Shown here: piece by piece, positions 1 to 7,744 of the stretch
Position numbering within the stretch: the first letter of the stretch is position 1
Layout: each line of letters starts with the position of its first letter
Assembly (NCBI GenBank): GCA_034678485.1
Contig: JAXDBU010000043.1
Span: 25,019-89,018 of the forward strand
Length of the DNA stretch: 64,000 nt
Reading direction: 5' to 3'
Source: PLanc-01 sp034678485
GTDB taxonomy: Bacteria > Planctomycetota > Phycisphaerae > Sedimentisphaerales > Anaerobacaceae
Program-made: the position numbers and the translations under genes
The notes under the pieces: model-generated
What the model was told of the DNA's origin: nothing
Database searches by the model: none
What the model saw: only the letters and a program-made list of their open reading frames with translations

Positions 1-659
1 GCGAGGTGGATGGCTTCTATCACTTCGATGTATGCCGGAATGGGCGGCGCCTGGGTCCCGCGCGGATCTCGCTGCCCGGTTTGCACAACGTTCGCAACGC
101 CATGGCCGTCATCGCGATGGCGGTCAGCGCCGGCGTCGAGCCCGACAGGCTTCTCGACGCAGGAGAAAAGGGCGGTTCGCCTCTGCAGGGCTTCCTGGGA
201 ATGGACCGCAGGATCATGCTCAAAGGGCAATACGACGGCATTTCCGTGCTGGACGACTACGCCCATCATCCGACGGAAATCCAGGCGAGCCTCAAGGCGA
301 TCCGCCAGCGGTATCAGCCGAAGCGGCTCTGGTGTGTCTTCCAGGCCCATCAGTACAGCCGGACCCACGCTCTGCTGGACGAGTTCGCCAACAGCTTCGC
401 CCAGGCCGACAAGGTGATCCTCCCGGAAATCTATTTCGCGAGGGATTCGCAGGCCAGTTGCAGCGCGGTCAACGCGGAAATCCTGGCCGATCGAATCCGT
501 CGCAGCGGCACGGACGCAGAGCACATCGCAACGTTTGACGCGGTGTGCGATCATTTGGAGCAGCAGGTCAGCGCCGGCGACGTGGTCGTGACCATGGGCG
601 CCGGCGATATTTGGAAGGTGGCAGATGAGTATATTCAGCGGCTACGAAGAGATCGTTGA
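1..659 (+). CDS. murC: UDP-N-acetylmuramate--L-alanine ligase, C-terminal part (cut by window start)
   Basis: The reading frame is open from the first bases and ends with TGA at 657-659, so about 218 C-terminal residues of a normally ~460-residue cytoplasmic enzyme are present. MurC adds L-alanine to UDP-MurNAc with ATP, the first amino acid of the peptidoglycan stem. The Mur-ligase motif LHNVRNAMA and the MurC-typical DDYAHHPTEI are visible, followed by the C-terminal Rossmann-like domain with FQAHQYSRT. The ATP P-loop lies outside the window. The stop overlaps the start of murB by 35 nt, indicating a tightly coupled operon murC-murB-ddl-ftsQ. Identification is confident from motifs and neighbours; only the start is unknown. 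Confidence 0.95.
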   Translation, partial: EVDGFYHFDVCRNGRRLGPARISLPGLHNVRNAMAVIAMAVSAGVEPDRLLDAGEKGGSPLQGFLGMDRRIMLKGQYDGISVLDDYAHHPTEIQASLKAIRQRYQPKRLWCVFQAHQYSRTHALLDEFANSFAQADKVILPEIYFARDSQASCSAVNAEILADRIRRSGTDAEHIATFDAVCDHLEQQVSAGDVVVTMGAGDIWKVADEYIQRLRRDR

Positions 660-1506
660 GCAGAACCATCCGCTGGCGCCGCACACGTGGTATCGGCTGG
701 GAGGCCCGGCGGATTATTTCATCCGACCGAGGAACGCCAAGGATCTCAAAGAGATCATCCGACGGTGCAACGAAAACCACATCCGGACGTATGTTCTGGG
801 CTTCGGATCCAACCTGCTGGTGAGCGACGAAGGCGTTCGCGGCGCGGTGATCCAGCTCCGCAGCGGCGAGTTCGGTCAGACCCAATACGAGGGCGAGCAA
901 GTCACGGCCTGGGCGGGCGCCGAACTGAGCAAGCTCGTCCTGGACTGCGTCGAGAAAGGACTCTCGGGCGTCGAGGCGCTGACCGGAATCCCCGGCTCGG
1001 TCGGCGGAGCGGTGCGAATGAACGCGGGGGGCAAGTTCGGCGACATCGGCTCGGTCGTCGAAGCGGTCACGCTGATGGACATTCACGGCAACGTCTTCGA
1101 GAAGCGAAAGCCCGAGTTGATCTTCGACTATCGGGCAGTGAACATCCGTGCTCGGTTCGTTCTGAATGCCCAGCTCAAGCTGACCCCCGGCGACCCCGAG
1201 AAGATCATGCGAACGATCAAGGAAAGCTGGATCTACAAGAAGAATTGCCAGCCCTTGAATACCCGCAACTGCGGCTGCGTGTTCAAGAATCCGCCCGGCG
1301 CCGCCGCCGGCGCCTTGATCGACCGAGCGGGTCTGAAAGGTCACCAGATCGGCGGGGCCGCCGTCAGCGAGAAACATGCGAACTTCATCGTCGCCAAGGA
1401 CGGCTGCACGAGCGGCGACGTGACGCGATTGATCGATGTGATCCGCCAGCGGGTCCGCGAGCAATTCGAGGTCGAGCTGGAACTCGAGCTGGAGATCTGG
1501 CAGTAG
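625..1506 (+). CDS. murB: UDP-N-acetylenolpyruvoylglucosamine reductase (MurB)
   Basis: A 293-residue flavoenzyme that reduces UDP-GlcNAc-enolpyruvate to UDP-MurNAc with NADPH, in the cytoplasm. FAD-binding signatures are clear: LGGPADYF (residues 25-32), GFGSNLLVSDEG (59-70) and GIPGSVGGAVRMNAG (121-135). The C-terminal substrate domain has GCVFKNPPGAAAGALID (217-233). Cys218 sits where the E. coli enzyme has its proton-donating Ser, a substitution seen in some MurBs. The short length fits the type II form. It starts inside the end of murC with a GGAAGG-like ribosome binding site, so translation is probably coupled to murC. Confidence 0.96.
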   Translation: MSIFSGYEEIVEQNHPLAPHTWYRLGGPADYFIRPRNAKDLKEIIRRCNENHIRTYVLGFGSNLLVSDEGVRGAVIQLRSGEFGQTQYEGEQVTAWAGAELSKLVLDCVEKGLSGVEALTGIPGSVGGAVRMNAGGKFGDIGSVVEAVTLMDIHGNVFEKRKPELIFDYRAVNIRARFVLNAQLKLTPGDPEKIMRTIKESWIYKKNCQPLNTRNCGCVFKNPPGAAAGALIDRAGLKGHQIGGAAVSEKHANFIVAKDGCTSGDVTRLIDVIRQRVREQFEVELELELEIWQ

Positions 1507-1648
1507 GATTCGATTCCCGTGTCTTGATTTGTGAAACGTCGAAATAGGGAAGAAGCCGCCGATGAAAGCCAGTCTCTCTGAAATCAACAATCAGAAATCG
1601 AAGATCACGCTTCTCAGAAGTCGCGACAGGTCGCAGAGGCAGGAGCAG

Positions 1649-2584
1649 ATGAAGGTAGCCGTATTGCGGGGAGGCGTGGGACGAGAACGCGAAGTGAGCC
1701 TGGAGAGCGGGCGTTGCGTTGCCGAGGCCCTCCGAGAAGGCGGTCTCGACGTGGTTGTCTCGGACGTCCGCCCGGACGATATGCAGATCCTGGACAGGAA
1801 GGACATCGACGTCTTCTTCCTGGCGCTGCACGGGGAGTTCGGCGAGGATGGGCAGCTTCAGCAGGTCTTCGAGGATCGGGGTCTTGCGTACACCGGGTGC
1901 GGCCCGGCGGCCAGCCGGCTGGCGTTCGACAAGATGGCCAGCAAGCGGCTGTTCCGCACCGCCGGCGTGGAGGTGCCTGCGGTCGTGGAGTTTCCCCTCG
2001 GCGCCGACCCGTCGGGATTGGACGAGCAATTGAAGGGACTTGGCACGCGATTCGTGGTCAAGCCGCTTCGGCAGGGCAGCAGCGTCGGCGTGTACGTGGT
2101 CAAGGATCGCGCCGAGGCGGTTGCCACCGCGGAGAAGGTCCGCGATGAATTCGGTGACTGCATGGTCGAGTCGTTCATCGAGGGCCGAGAAGTCACCGTC
2201 GGGGTCCTCGGTCGGCAGCCTTTGCCCATCATCGAGATTCGCAGCAGGACCGGGTTCTACGACTATCACGCCAAGTACGTGGACGACCGGACGGAATACC
2301 TCTTCGACACGATCGAGGATGAAGCCGTGCGAGCCCGCATCGCCGATGCGGCGATGGCCTGTTTCGATGCCCTGGGTTGCCGCGATTTCTCTCGTGTGGA
2401 TTTCATGCTGAGCGACGAGGGGGTTCCTTATGCCTTGGAGGTCAACACGATCCCCGGTTTCACCACGCATTCGCTGCTGCCCAAAGCGGCGGCGAAGGCG
2501 GGCATTCCGATGAGCGAGTTGTGCGTGCAAATCGTCCGGGCGGCGTTGTCCTCCCGGTCGACACTGACGAACCGTAAACCATGA
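1649..2584 (+). CDS. ddl: D-alanine--D-alanine ligase
   Basis: An ATP-grasp ligase that joins two D-alanines for the peptidoglycan stem. The frame is open from an ATG at 1562, but ATG 1649 is chosen because AGGAG lies just upstream (1641-1645) and the product MKVAVLRGG... of 311 residues matches the family length of about 306. ATP-grasp elements are FVVKPLRQGSSVGV and the metal-binding EVNTIPGFTTHSLLP near the C-terminus. It lies 142 nt after murB and 10 nt before ftsQ, so it belongs to the same division/cell-wall cluster. Confident; only the exact start is open. Confidence 0.95.
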   Translation: MKVAVLRGGVGREREVSLESGRCVAEALREGGLDVVVSDVRPDDMQILDRKDIDVFFLALHGEFGEDGQLQQVFEDRGLAYTGCGPAASRLAFDKMASKRLFRTAGVEVPAVVEFPLGADPSGLDEQLKGLGTRFVVKPLRQGSSVGVYVVKDRAEAVATAEKVRDEFGDCMVESFIEGREVTVGVLGRQPLPIIEIRSRTGFYDYHAKYVDDRTEYLFDTIEDEAVRARIADAAMACFDALGCRDFSRVDFMLSDEGVPYALEVNTIPGFTTHSLLPKAAAKAGIPMSELCVQIVRAALSSRSTLTNRKP

Positions 2585-2594
2585 GCACCAAGAG

Positions 2595-3545
2595 GTGGAT
2601 GTGGCCAGAAAGGCACAGAAGATCAGCTTGAAGGAACGGATCAGCTCCTGGAAGAGGAACCGGAAGGCCCGCGAGAAGCGGCTGGCCGCCATCCGGAGTT
2701 GGAATTGGGTCGCCATCGTGAAGGTGGCGGCCGTCCTCTGTTTTCTCGTGGGTTCCGGGGCGTTCCTGCGGTATGCCGAGGCCTACGTCAGGACCGTGAC
2801 CCCTGCCGAGGAGGGTAGCCTGGTCCTGGTCGGTGTCCCGCAGTGGGCCAATTGGGAGTTGAAGAATCGTGTGGCTCAGTTCGCGTGTGGGACCCATTTC
2901 CCACTGACGGAGGACACGGCCTCGACACTGGCCCGGAACCTGGCGTCCATGTCCTGGCTCGCTGACGTCGGCGTCCGCGTGACCCACGACTCCGTGTTGG
3001 TCAACGCCCGGTGGCGTAAGCCCGTCGTCATGATCGAGATCCGCGAGACCGCCTCGAAGATCTATGTGGACAAGGATCTCGTCGTGATGGACCACATGCC
3101 CATGCCGCACCTGCCCATCGTCGAAGCCAAGGGCGTCGCGCTGAATGTCGTGCCCCCGCCGGGCCAGGTGTTCGACGAAGGCGATCTTTCCACTGCGGTC
3201 GCCCTGGCGCTGCTTCTGAACCGAATGGATATCGAACACGGGCTGAAGAACCCGCTGCTGGACCAGATCGCCAGCATCGACGTCGCCAACTACAAGGGGC
3301 GCAAGTACCCCCGCGGGTCACAGCCGCATATCACTTTGCAGAGCAAGGACGACGTGCAGATCATCTGGGGCGCCGAGATCGGCGAGTATGCCACGTACCT
3401 CGAAGCCAACGATCAGGAGAAACTCGCCAAGCTCTACACGCACTACAGACAATCCGGGGCGCTCAGCGCGGGAGGACGCGCCAAGTACATTCACCTGAGC
3501 AACCCCCAGGACAAGGTGTACCAGCCGATCGACAAATACCGCTGA
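2595..3545 (+). CDS. ftsQ: FtsQ-like cell division protein
   Basis: A 316-residue protein (GTG start) with a basic cytoplasmic N-terminus of about 40 residues, one transmembrane helix at roughly 41-60 (IVKVAAVLCFLVGSGAFL) and a periplasmic part. The membrane-proximal region has a POTRA-like pattern (NWELKNRVAQ ... LTEDTASTLARNL ... SWLADVGVRV). FtsQ family sequences are poorly conserved, so the call rests on topology, length and position directly after ddl in a murC-murB-ddl order typical of dcw clusters. In the family it recruits FtsB/FtsL at the septum. An alternative GTG two codons later would suit a GAGGTG ribosome binding site. Confidence 0.8.
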   Translation: MDVARKAQKISLKERISSWKRNRKAREKRLAAIRSWNWVAIVKVAAVLCFLVGSGAFLRYAEAYVRTVTPAEEGSLVLVGVPQWANWELKNRVAQFACGTHFPLTEDTASTLARNLASMSWLADVGVRVTHDSVLVNARWRKPVVMIEIRETASKIYVDKDLVVMDHMPMPHLPIVEAKGVALNVVPPPGQVFDEGDLSTAVALALLLNRMDIEHGLKNPLLDQIASIDVANYKGRKYPRGSQPHITLQSKDDVQIIWGAEIGEYATYLEANDQEKLAKLYTHYRQSGALSAGGRAKYIHLSNPQDKVYQPIDKYR

Positions 3546-3565
3546 GCCGGGTTCCCTGCATGAAT

Positions 3566-3638
3566 GGGCGATATAGGATTCGGACCTATGACCTCACGGG
3601 TGTGATCCGTGCGCTCTAACCAGCTGAGCTAATCGCCC
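3566..3638 (-). tRNA. tRNA-Val, anticodon CAC as read
   Basis: On the minus strand a cloverleaf folds with acceptor GGGCGAT/ATCGCCC, D-stem GCTC/GAGC, anticodon stem CACGG/CCGTG, T-stem ATAGG/CCTAT with loop TCCGAAT, and discriminator A. The anticodon loop reads ATCACA, only six bases instead of seven, with CAC in the anticodon place. All other stems are perfect. No CCA is encoded. A sigma70-like promoter lies 11 nt upstream. The short loop is either a real oddity or an assembly error. Confidence 0.85.
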
Positions 3639-3648
3639 AAGTGGCACT

Positions 3649-3678
3649 ATTAAACCCGATCCCTACGCTCGCTGTCAA
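3649..3678 (-). promoter_or_regulatory. sigma70-like promoter of tRNA-Val
   Basis: On the minus strand TTGACA (3678-3673) and TTTAAT (3654-3649) are separated by 18 nt. The -10 ends 10 nt before the tRNA 5' end. Confidence 0.65.
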
Positions 3679-3759
3679 GCGCCAATCACGTGTAATTTGA
3701 ACGGGTCGATTTGCCTGTCTGATTGCTCCTGGAAGCACGGTGTCGGAACGGCCAAGGAC

Positions 3760-4164
3760 TCACGTGGCAACGAGGTTGATCTTGCCGAGCTTGACACCCT
3801 TCATGCTCAGGATGTTCTCGCCGACGCGGTTGATCTCGCCCACCTGGCCGCGAAGAACGATGATCTCCAGGCAGTCATGGTGGTCCAGATGGACGTGCAG
3901 CGAGGAAATCGCCTGCAACAGATGCGAGTGCTGGATGGCGATCAGCTTCTCCGTGAGGTTGGCGGCGTGATGGTCGTAGACAAGAAAGACCGCCGCCACC
4001 GCATGGGCCTCCGGGTCGGCCAGCCGCTCCTGGCTCAACTGCTGACGGACCAGGTCGCGGACCGCCTCCGAGCGGCTCTGATACCCCTGCTTGGCAATGA
4101 GCTTGTCGAAGTCAGCCAGCAGGTCCTTGTCCAACGACACCCCGATGCGTTCGATCTCTGCCAT
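3760..4164 (-). CDS. nikR: NikR-family nickel-responsive transcriptional regulator
   Basis: A 134-residue protein with an N-terminal ribbon-helix-helix DNA-binding domain (MAEIERIGVSLDKDLLADFD, then RSEAVRDLVRQQL) and a C-terminal ACT-like metal domain. The four nickel ligands are conserved with exact NikR spacing: His79, His90, His92 and Cys98 within LHVHLDHHDCLE. NikR binds Ni(II) and represses nickel uptake genes in characterised bacteria. Its ATG overlaps the TGA of metXW by one base, so it is translated in the methionine-biosynthesis operon; no nickel transporter or nickel enzyme is seen nearby. Family assignment is firm, the regulon is unknown. Confidence 0.9.
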   Translation of the reverse strand: MAEIERIGVSLDKDLLADFDKLIAKQGYQSRSEAVRDLVRQQLSQERLADPEAHAVAAVFLVYDHHAANLTEKLIAIQHSHLLQAISSLHVHLDHHDCLEIIVLRGQVGEINRVGENILSMKGVKLGKINLVAT

Positions 4165-5966
4165 CAATCGCTCCTGCAACAATAAATCACCTGTTCGGCG
4201 AACAGATTCGCGCCAAACCGGATGGGACTGGCGCTCGTTTCCACCAGCGGGATTCTCCTCTCGATGGTCACGCCCAATCTGTGACAGAAGGCGTCGAAGT
4301 CCTTCAACGACAGGAAGTGGATGTTCGGCGAATTGTACCAGCGGAATGGGAGCTGACGCGTGACGGGCGACTTGCCCCAAAAGAGCAGTTGCAGCCGGCA
4401 TCGCCAGTGAGCGAAGTTCGGAAAGCTGACGATCACCCTGCGCCCGATGCGGAGCAATTCGCGAAAGACCCGCTCCGGATCCTGGGTCGTCTGCACCGTC
4501 TGGGACAGGATGGCGTAGTCGAAGCTCTTGTCCGCGTGACTTCCCAGCCCGCGGTCGATATCCCGCTGGATGATCGAGATCCCCCGGCACACACTGCCCA
4601 GTACGAACGACTCGTTCAACTCGATGCCCTTGCCTCGGATGGCCTTGTCGGCGGTCAATCGGGCGAGCAGCTCTCCGTCGCCGCAGCCGACGTCCAGGAC
4701 CGTGCTGCCCGGCTCGATCAGCGATTCGATCAGCTCGTAGTCCACGCGTGCTCGATGGGTCTGCTCCGCCCGTCTGACCCGGGTTCGTCCTTTGCAGCAG
4801 TCCCCGAGCGGACCGACGTTTACCCCCGGCCGGTGTGTCGCTCTCAGAAAGCTCGCGAGAAACGCGCCCAGCGTCTCGTCTTCGAGCAGGAAGGCATCGT
4901 GTCCGTAGCCCGACGCGATGTTGCAGTAGCTCACGTCCTTGCCGTTGGCGACGAGGGCGTCGACCATGGCTTCGGATTGCTCCGGCGTGAACAGCCAGTC
5001 GCTGCTGAAGCTGACCACAAGGAAACGGGCCTGCACGCCCGCGAAGGCTTCCTTCAGCGACCCGTAGTCCCTCGGGAGATCGAAATAGTCCGCTGCCTTC
5101 GTGATATACAGGTAGCTGTTCGCATCGAACCGGTCGACGAAAATCTGACCCTGGTGGTCGAGATAGGTCTCGACTGCGAACTCCGGGTCGAACTCATAGC
5201 TGTACTTATCGGAACCGCGAAGCTCGCGTCCGAACTTCTGACGCATCCCCTCCTCGGACAGATAGGTGATGTGCCCGATCATGCGGGCGATGGCCAGGCC
5301 TTGGCCGGGGACTTCGCCCTGGTGGTACTGCCCGCCTGCGAAGTTTGCATCGGCCAGGATGGCGTTTCGACCCACCGCGTCGAACGCGATGGATTGGGCT
5401 CCCAGGTGCGTTGTCGTCGCGATGGGGATGGCCGCATCCATCATCTCGGGATAAGCAATCGACCACTGGATTGTCTGCATGCCGCCGATGGAGCCGCCGA
5501 TCACGGCCAGCAGGTGCTCAATGCCCAAGGCATCGAGCAGGAGCTTCTGGACCTTGACCATGTCGGCGATGGTGATAATAGGGAAGTCGAGGCCATACGG
5601 CCGGCCGGTGGCGGGATTGATCGACGAGGGTCCGGTGGTCCCGGCGCAGCCGCCGAGAAAGTTCGAGCAGATCACGAAGTACTCGTGCGTGTCGATCCCT
5701 TTGCCCGGCCCGACCATTCCCTCCCACCACCCCGGTTTCTTGTCATCGGCGCCGTGGTAGCCGGCAACGTGCGCGTTGCCGCTCAGCGCGTGGCAGATGA
5801 GGATCGCATTGTTCCGGGCCTCATTGAGTCGCCCATGGGTCTCGTAGGCGACGTCGATCGGACCGAGCGTCTTGCCGCACTCCAACTGCAAGGGCCTGTC
5901 CTGATCGACGACCCGGATAAGCCGAGTCTCGACCAGACCCACCGAGGTTCCATCGCTGTCTGCCAT
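4164..5966 (-). CDS. metXW: Fused homoserine O-acyltransferase (MetX) and MetW
   Basis: A 600-residue fusion. Residues ~1-385 are an alpha/beta-hydrolase homoserine acyltransferase with the nucleophile in GGSIGGMQ, the acid in SSDWLFTP and the His in GHDAFLLE; it activates homoserine for methionine synthesis. Residues ~400-600 are MetW, a SAM-methyltransferase-like fold with VLDVGCGDGELL, which in other bacteria assists MetX. Fused MetX-MetW proteins occur in planctomycetes. The frame is open to 6221, but ATG 5966 is chosen because the MetX homology begins there and a strong promoter lies immediately upstream. nikR follows with a one-base overlap. Confidence 0.94.
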   Translation of the reverse strand: MADSDGTSVGLVETRLIRVVDQDRPLQLECGKTLGPIDVAYETHGRLNEARNNAILICHALSGNAHVAGYHGADDKKPGWWEGMVGPGKGIDTHEYFVICSNFLGGCAGTTGPSSINPATGRPYGLDFPIITIADMVKVQKLLLDALGIEHLLAVIGGSIGGMQTIQWSIAYPEMMDAAIPIATTTHLGAQSIAFDAVGRNAILADANFAGGQYHQGEVPGQGLAIARMIGHITYLSEEGMRQKFGRELRGSDKYSYEFDPEFAVETYLDHQGQIFVDRFDANSYLYITKAADYFDLPRDYGSLKEAFAGVQARFLVVSFSSDWLFTPEQSEAMVDALVANGKDVSYCNIASGYGHDAFLLEDETLGAFLASFLRATHRPGVNVGPLGDCCKGRTRVRRAEQTHRARVDYELIESLIEPGSTVLDVGCGDGELLARLTADKAIRGKGIELNESFVLGSVCRGISIIQRDIDRGLGSHADKSFDYAILSQTVQTTQDPERVFRELLRIGRRVIVSFPNFAHWRCRLQLLFWGKSPVTRQLPFRWYNSPNIHFLSLKDFDAFCHRLGVTIERRIPLVETSASPIRFGANLFAEQVIYCCRSD

Positions 5967-5973
5967 GCCGGAG

Positions 5974-6001
5974 AGTATAGCCCAAAACCCTCGACTGTAA
6001 A
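5974..6001 (-). promoter_or_regulatory. sigma70-like promoter of metXW, predicts a leaderless mRNA
   Basis: On the minus strand TTTACA (6001-5996), a 16-nt spacer and TATACT (5979-5974). Only 7 nt separate the -10 from the ATG at 5966, so the transcription start should fall at or next to the start codon. No Shine-Dalgarno could fit. Confidence 0.65.
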
Positions 6002-6126
6002 GCGTGCCGGGCGTTCTGGCGGCCGACGCGATGCTGAAAGAGATGGGCCCGCGAAGACCTGCTTCGCACCTTCCAGGTGCGGTCAGTTCCTCTCGGCAGT
6101 TGCCTGCATGATGGCAAGGGATCTGC

Positions 6127-6624
6127 TCAAGAGACTGCGGCCACTTGACGCGGCCTGTGTCCGGCTCCCAGCTTCTCCGCGGCGACGAAAAGCTCATACG
6201 CCGCCTCGGCGGACGGAGCACTCTCCAGCGACTCGCGGAATTCGGCGTCGAGCATCATTCTGCTGACTCTGGCCAGCGCCTGGATATGCGGACCTGCCTG
6301 CTCGGCCGGCGAGAGGAGCAACACGACGATCGACACGGGCTTGCTGTCCACGCTGTCGAAATCCACGGGCGTGTGCGTGGTCCCCACCGCTATGGCCGGT
6401 TCACGAACCGCCTTGCAGCGACCGTGCGGAATGGCGATCCCAAAGCCCACGCCGGTGCTGCGGATCTGCTCGCGCGTGAGAACTTCGTCGAGTGTGCCGT
6501 CCCTGTCGAGCAGCGACCCGTTCTCATCGAGCAGGTCGACCAGTTCGGTGATGATGCTGTCTTTATCCATTCCCTCCAGTGGGACCTTGATGCATGCAGG
6601 TGACAGTGCCCTCGTCAGGATCAT
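6127..6624 (-). CDS. PTS EIIA domain protein (fructose/nitrogen-type)
   Basis: A 165-residue stand-alone phosphotransferase-system IIA domain. The phospho-accepting histidine is His67 in GFGIAIPHGRC, and the N-terminal part (ITELVDLLDENGSL ... EVLTREQIRSTGVGFG) matches the PTS_EIIA_2 fold. Such single domains act either in sugar uptake or, as PtsN, in regulation; no permease or HPr gene lies next to it, so a regulatory role is more likely (inference). ATG 6624 is preferred over an upstream start at 6771 because the upstream part has no homology and the promoter lies between the two. Confidence 0.85.
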   Translation of the reverse strand: MILTRALSPACIKVPLEGMDKDSIITELVDLLDENGSLLDRDGTLDEVLTREQIRSTGVGFGIAIPHGRCKAVREPAIAVGTTHTPVDFDSVDSKPVSIVVLLLSPAEQAGPHIQALARVSRMMLDAEFRESLESAPSAEAAYELFVAAEKLGAGHRPRQVAAVS

Positions 6625-6685
6625 TCTAAACCACCCCCCAAGAGACCCTACTTCTGGACAGATTACGGTTCCTCCCCTCCGTTCA

Positions 6686-6714
6686 AGTATACGATGCCTT
6701 TCAACACAAGCCAA
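6686..6714 (-). promoter_or_regulatory. sigma70-like promoter of the EIIA gene
   Basis: On the minus strand TTGGCT (6714-6709), 17-nt spacer, TATACT (6691-6686), about 60 nt upstream of the start codon. Confidence 0.5.
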
Positions 6715-6927
6715 AGCGCCTGGCGGATTCACACGGGCAGGCGAGAACGCCGGGACCGGTCCAGTGTACACCTGTCCCCTACAATCGTCACAGAGCGAAC
6801 CGGCCGCGCAGTCGCCACGGTCTGAACGACGCCGGTTCGGGAACTGCTGGGGAAACGCGGTGCAGTGGACCTCAGGGCCAGAGTTGCGGCTTCCGTCCAG
6901 TACGTGCGGAAACAGGGAGCGGGATCA

Positions 6928-7737
6928 TCAGGCGGAATGCCTGTAGTAACCGTCCGGCGGGTGTACCTTGTTCAGGTGTCTGACATACCGCATCACCGCC
7001 CTGGCGAATGGGCCCGGGTCCATCCGGGCGCCTGCGGCGTAGGTGGAAACCAGCAAGTCCTTGAGCGAGTCATCGAAGCAGCGCGTCGCCATGCTCCATC
7101 GGAGCTTGCCGAGGTCCCTGATCCGGCGGGACATGCGCCGCCCGTTCTGCATCATCCGATGAAGGTCGATCACGCTGAATTCGTATTGCCGGCCGAACGT
7201 CGCAGCAGGGGTGAACAGATGCCAGACGGACAGGTCGGGCAGCGAGATGTTCAGCGCATGAATCCTGCAGGCCAGATTTGCCATCTCGATGACGAGGTTC
7301 TCCCTCGCGGGCCGGTCCAGGTCTTGCCAGCGATCCAGCACGAGATCCAGCAGGCAGGCGGAGTCGAGCTGCTCAGTGATCAGGAAAGACCGTCGTTCGA
7401 ATCCGCACACGACCTGCTCGCCATAACAGAGCGGCTTGTAGGTTCCGATGCCGTTTTGAAGCAATTGGTTGGCGTTGTTCCATTCGATGGCGGCCTGGGA
7501 CATCAGTCGGCCGAACCTCCTGAGGCCGGCAAGGGCATCCTTGAGGTGCGGTTGATGGAACCGCTTCATGAAGACCGTCCTGGGCGGAGGACCATCCAGC
7601 GTCAGTCTTGCCACGTCGCGCCGCTTGTTCTTGTTCACGACAAGGCCCTTGGCTTCGAAGAACTGGGCGAAAGTCCGCAGCCCGCAACGACCGAAGTACT
7701 CCTGGGATGTGTCTGCAAAGACGAGTTGGTCCGTCAT
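6928..7737 (-). CDS. Lipopolysaccharide kinase (InaA/WaaP)-like protein
   Basis: A 269-residue cytoplasmic protein of the Kdo/WaaP kinase type, distantly related to protein kinases. Visible are the substrate-lid region RTVFMKRFHQPHLKDA, the nucleotide-binding part with ITEQLDS, and the C-lobe motif SVIDLHRM. The catalytic-loop segment reads PDLSVWHLF where the family usually shows HRDLYLCH, so the Asp is kept but the preceding His/Arg are lost. In the family these enzymes phosphorylate lipid A core sugars. It follows the UbiA gene by 7 nt, so the two are probably cotranscribed. The acceptor here is unknown. Confidence 0.75.
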   Translation of the reverse strand: MTDQLVFADTSQEYFGRCGLRTFAQFFEAKGLVVNKNKRRDVARLTLDGPPPRTVFMKRFHQPHLKDALAGLRRFGRLMSQAAIEWNNANQLLQNGIGTYKPLCYGEQVVCGFERRSFLITEQLDSACLLDLVLDRWQDLDRPARENLVIEMANLACRIHALNISLPDLSVWHLFTPAATFGRQYEFSVIDLHRMMQNGRRMSRRIRDLGKLRWSMATRCFDDSLKDLLVSTYAAGARMDPGPFARAVMRYVRHLNKVHPPDGYYRHSA

Positions 7738-7744
7738 GATGATC

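Noticed and set aside
6046..6142. Possible SAM riboswitch upstream of metXW (GGCAAC ... GGTGCGAAGC on the minus strand, ends GGCC/GGCC)
   Set aside because: The GGTGC closes its own hairpin (GCACC...GGTGC) instead of the SAM-I P4 arrangement, other core motifs are missing, and a consensus promoter lies between this region and the gene.
4281..6266. 661-codon plus-strand frame opposite metXW
   Set aside because: It is the antisense shadow of metXW, whose motifs are unambiguous; the plus frame has no ribosome binding site or recognisable domain.
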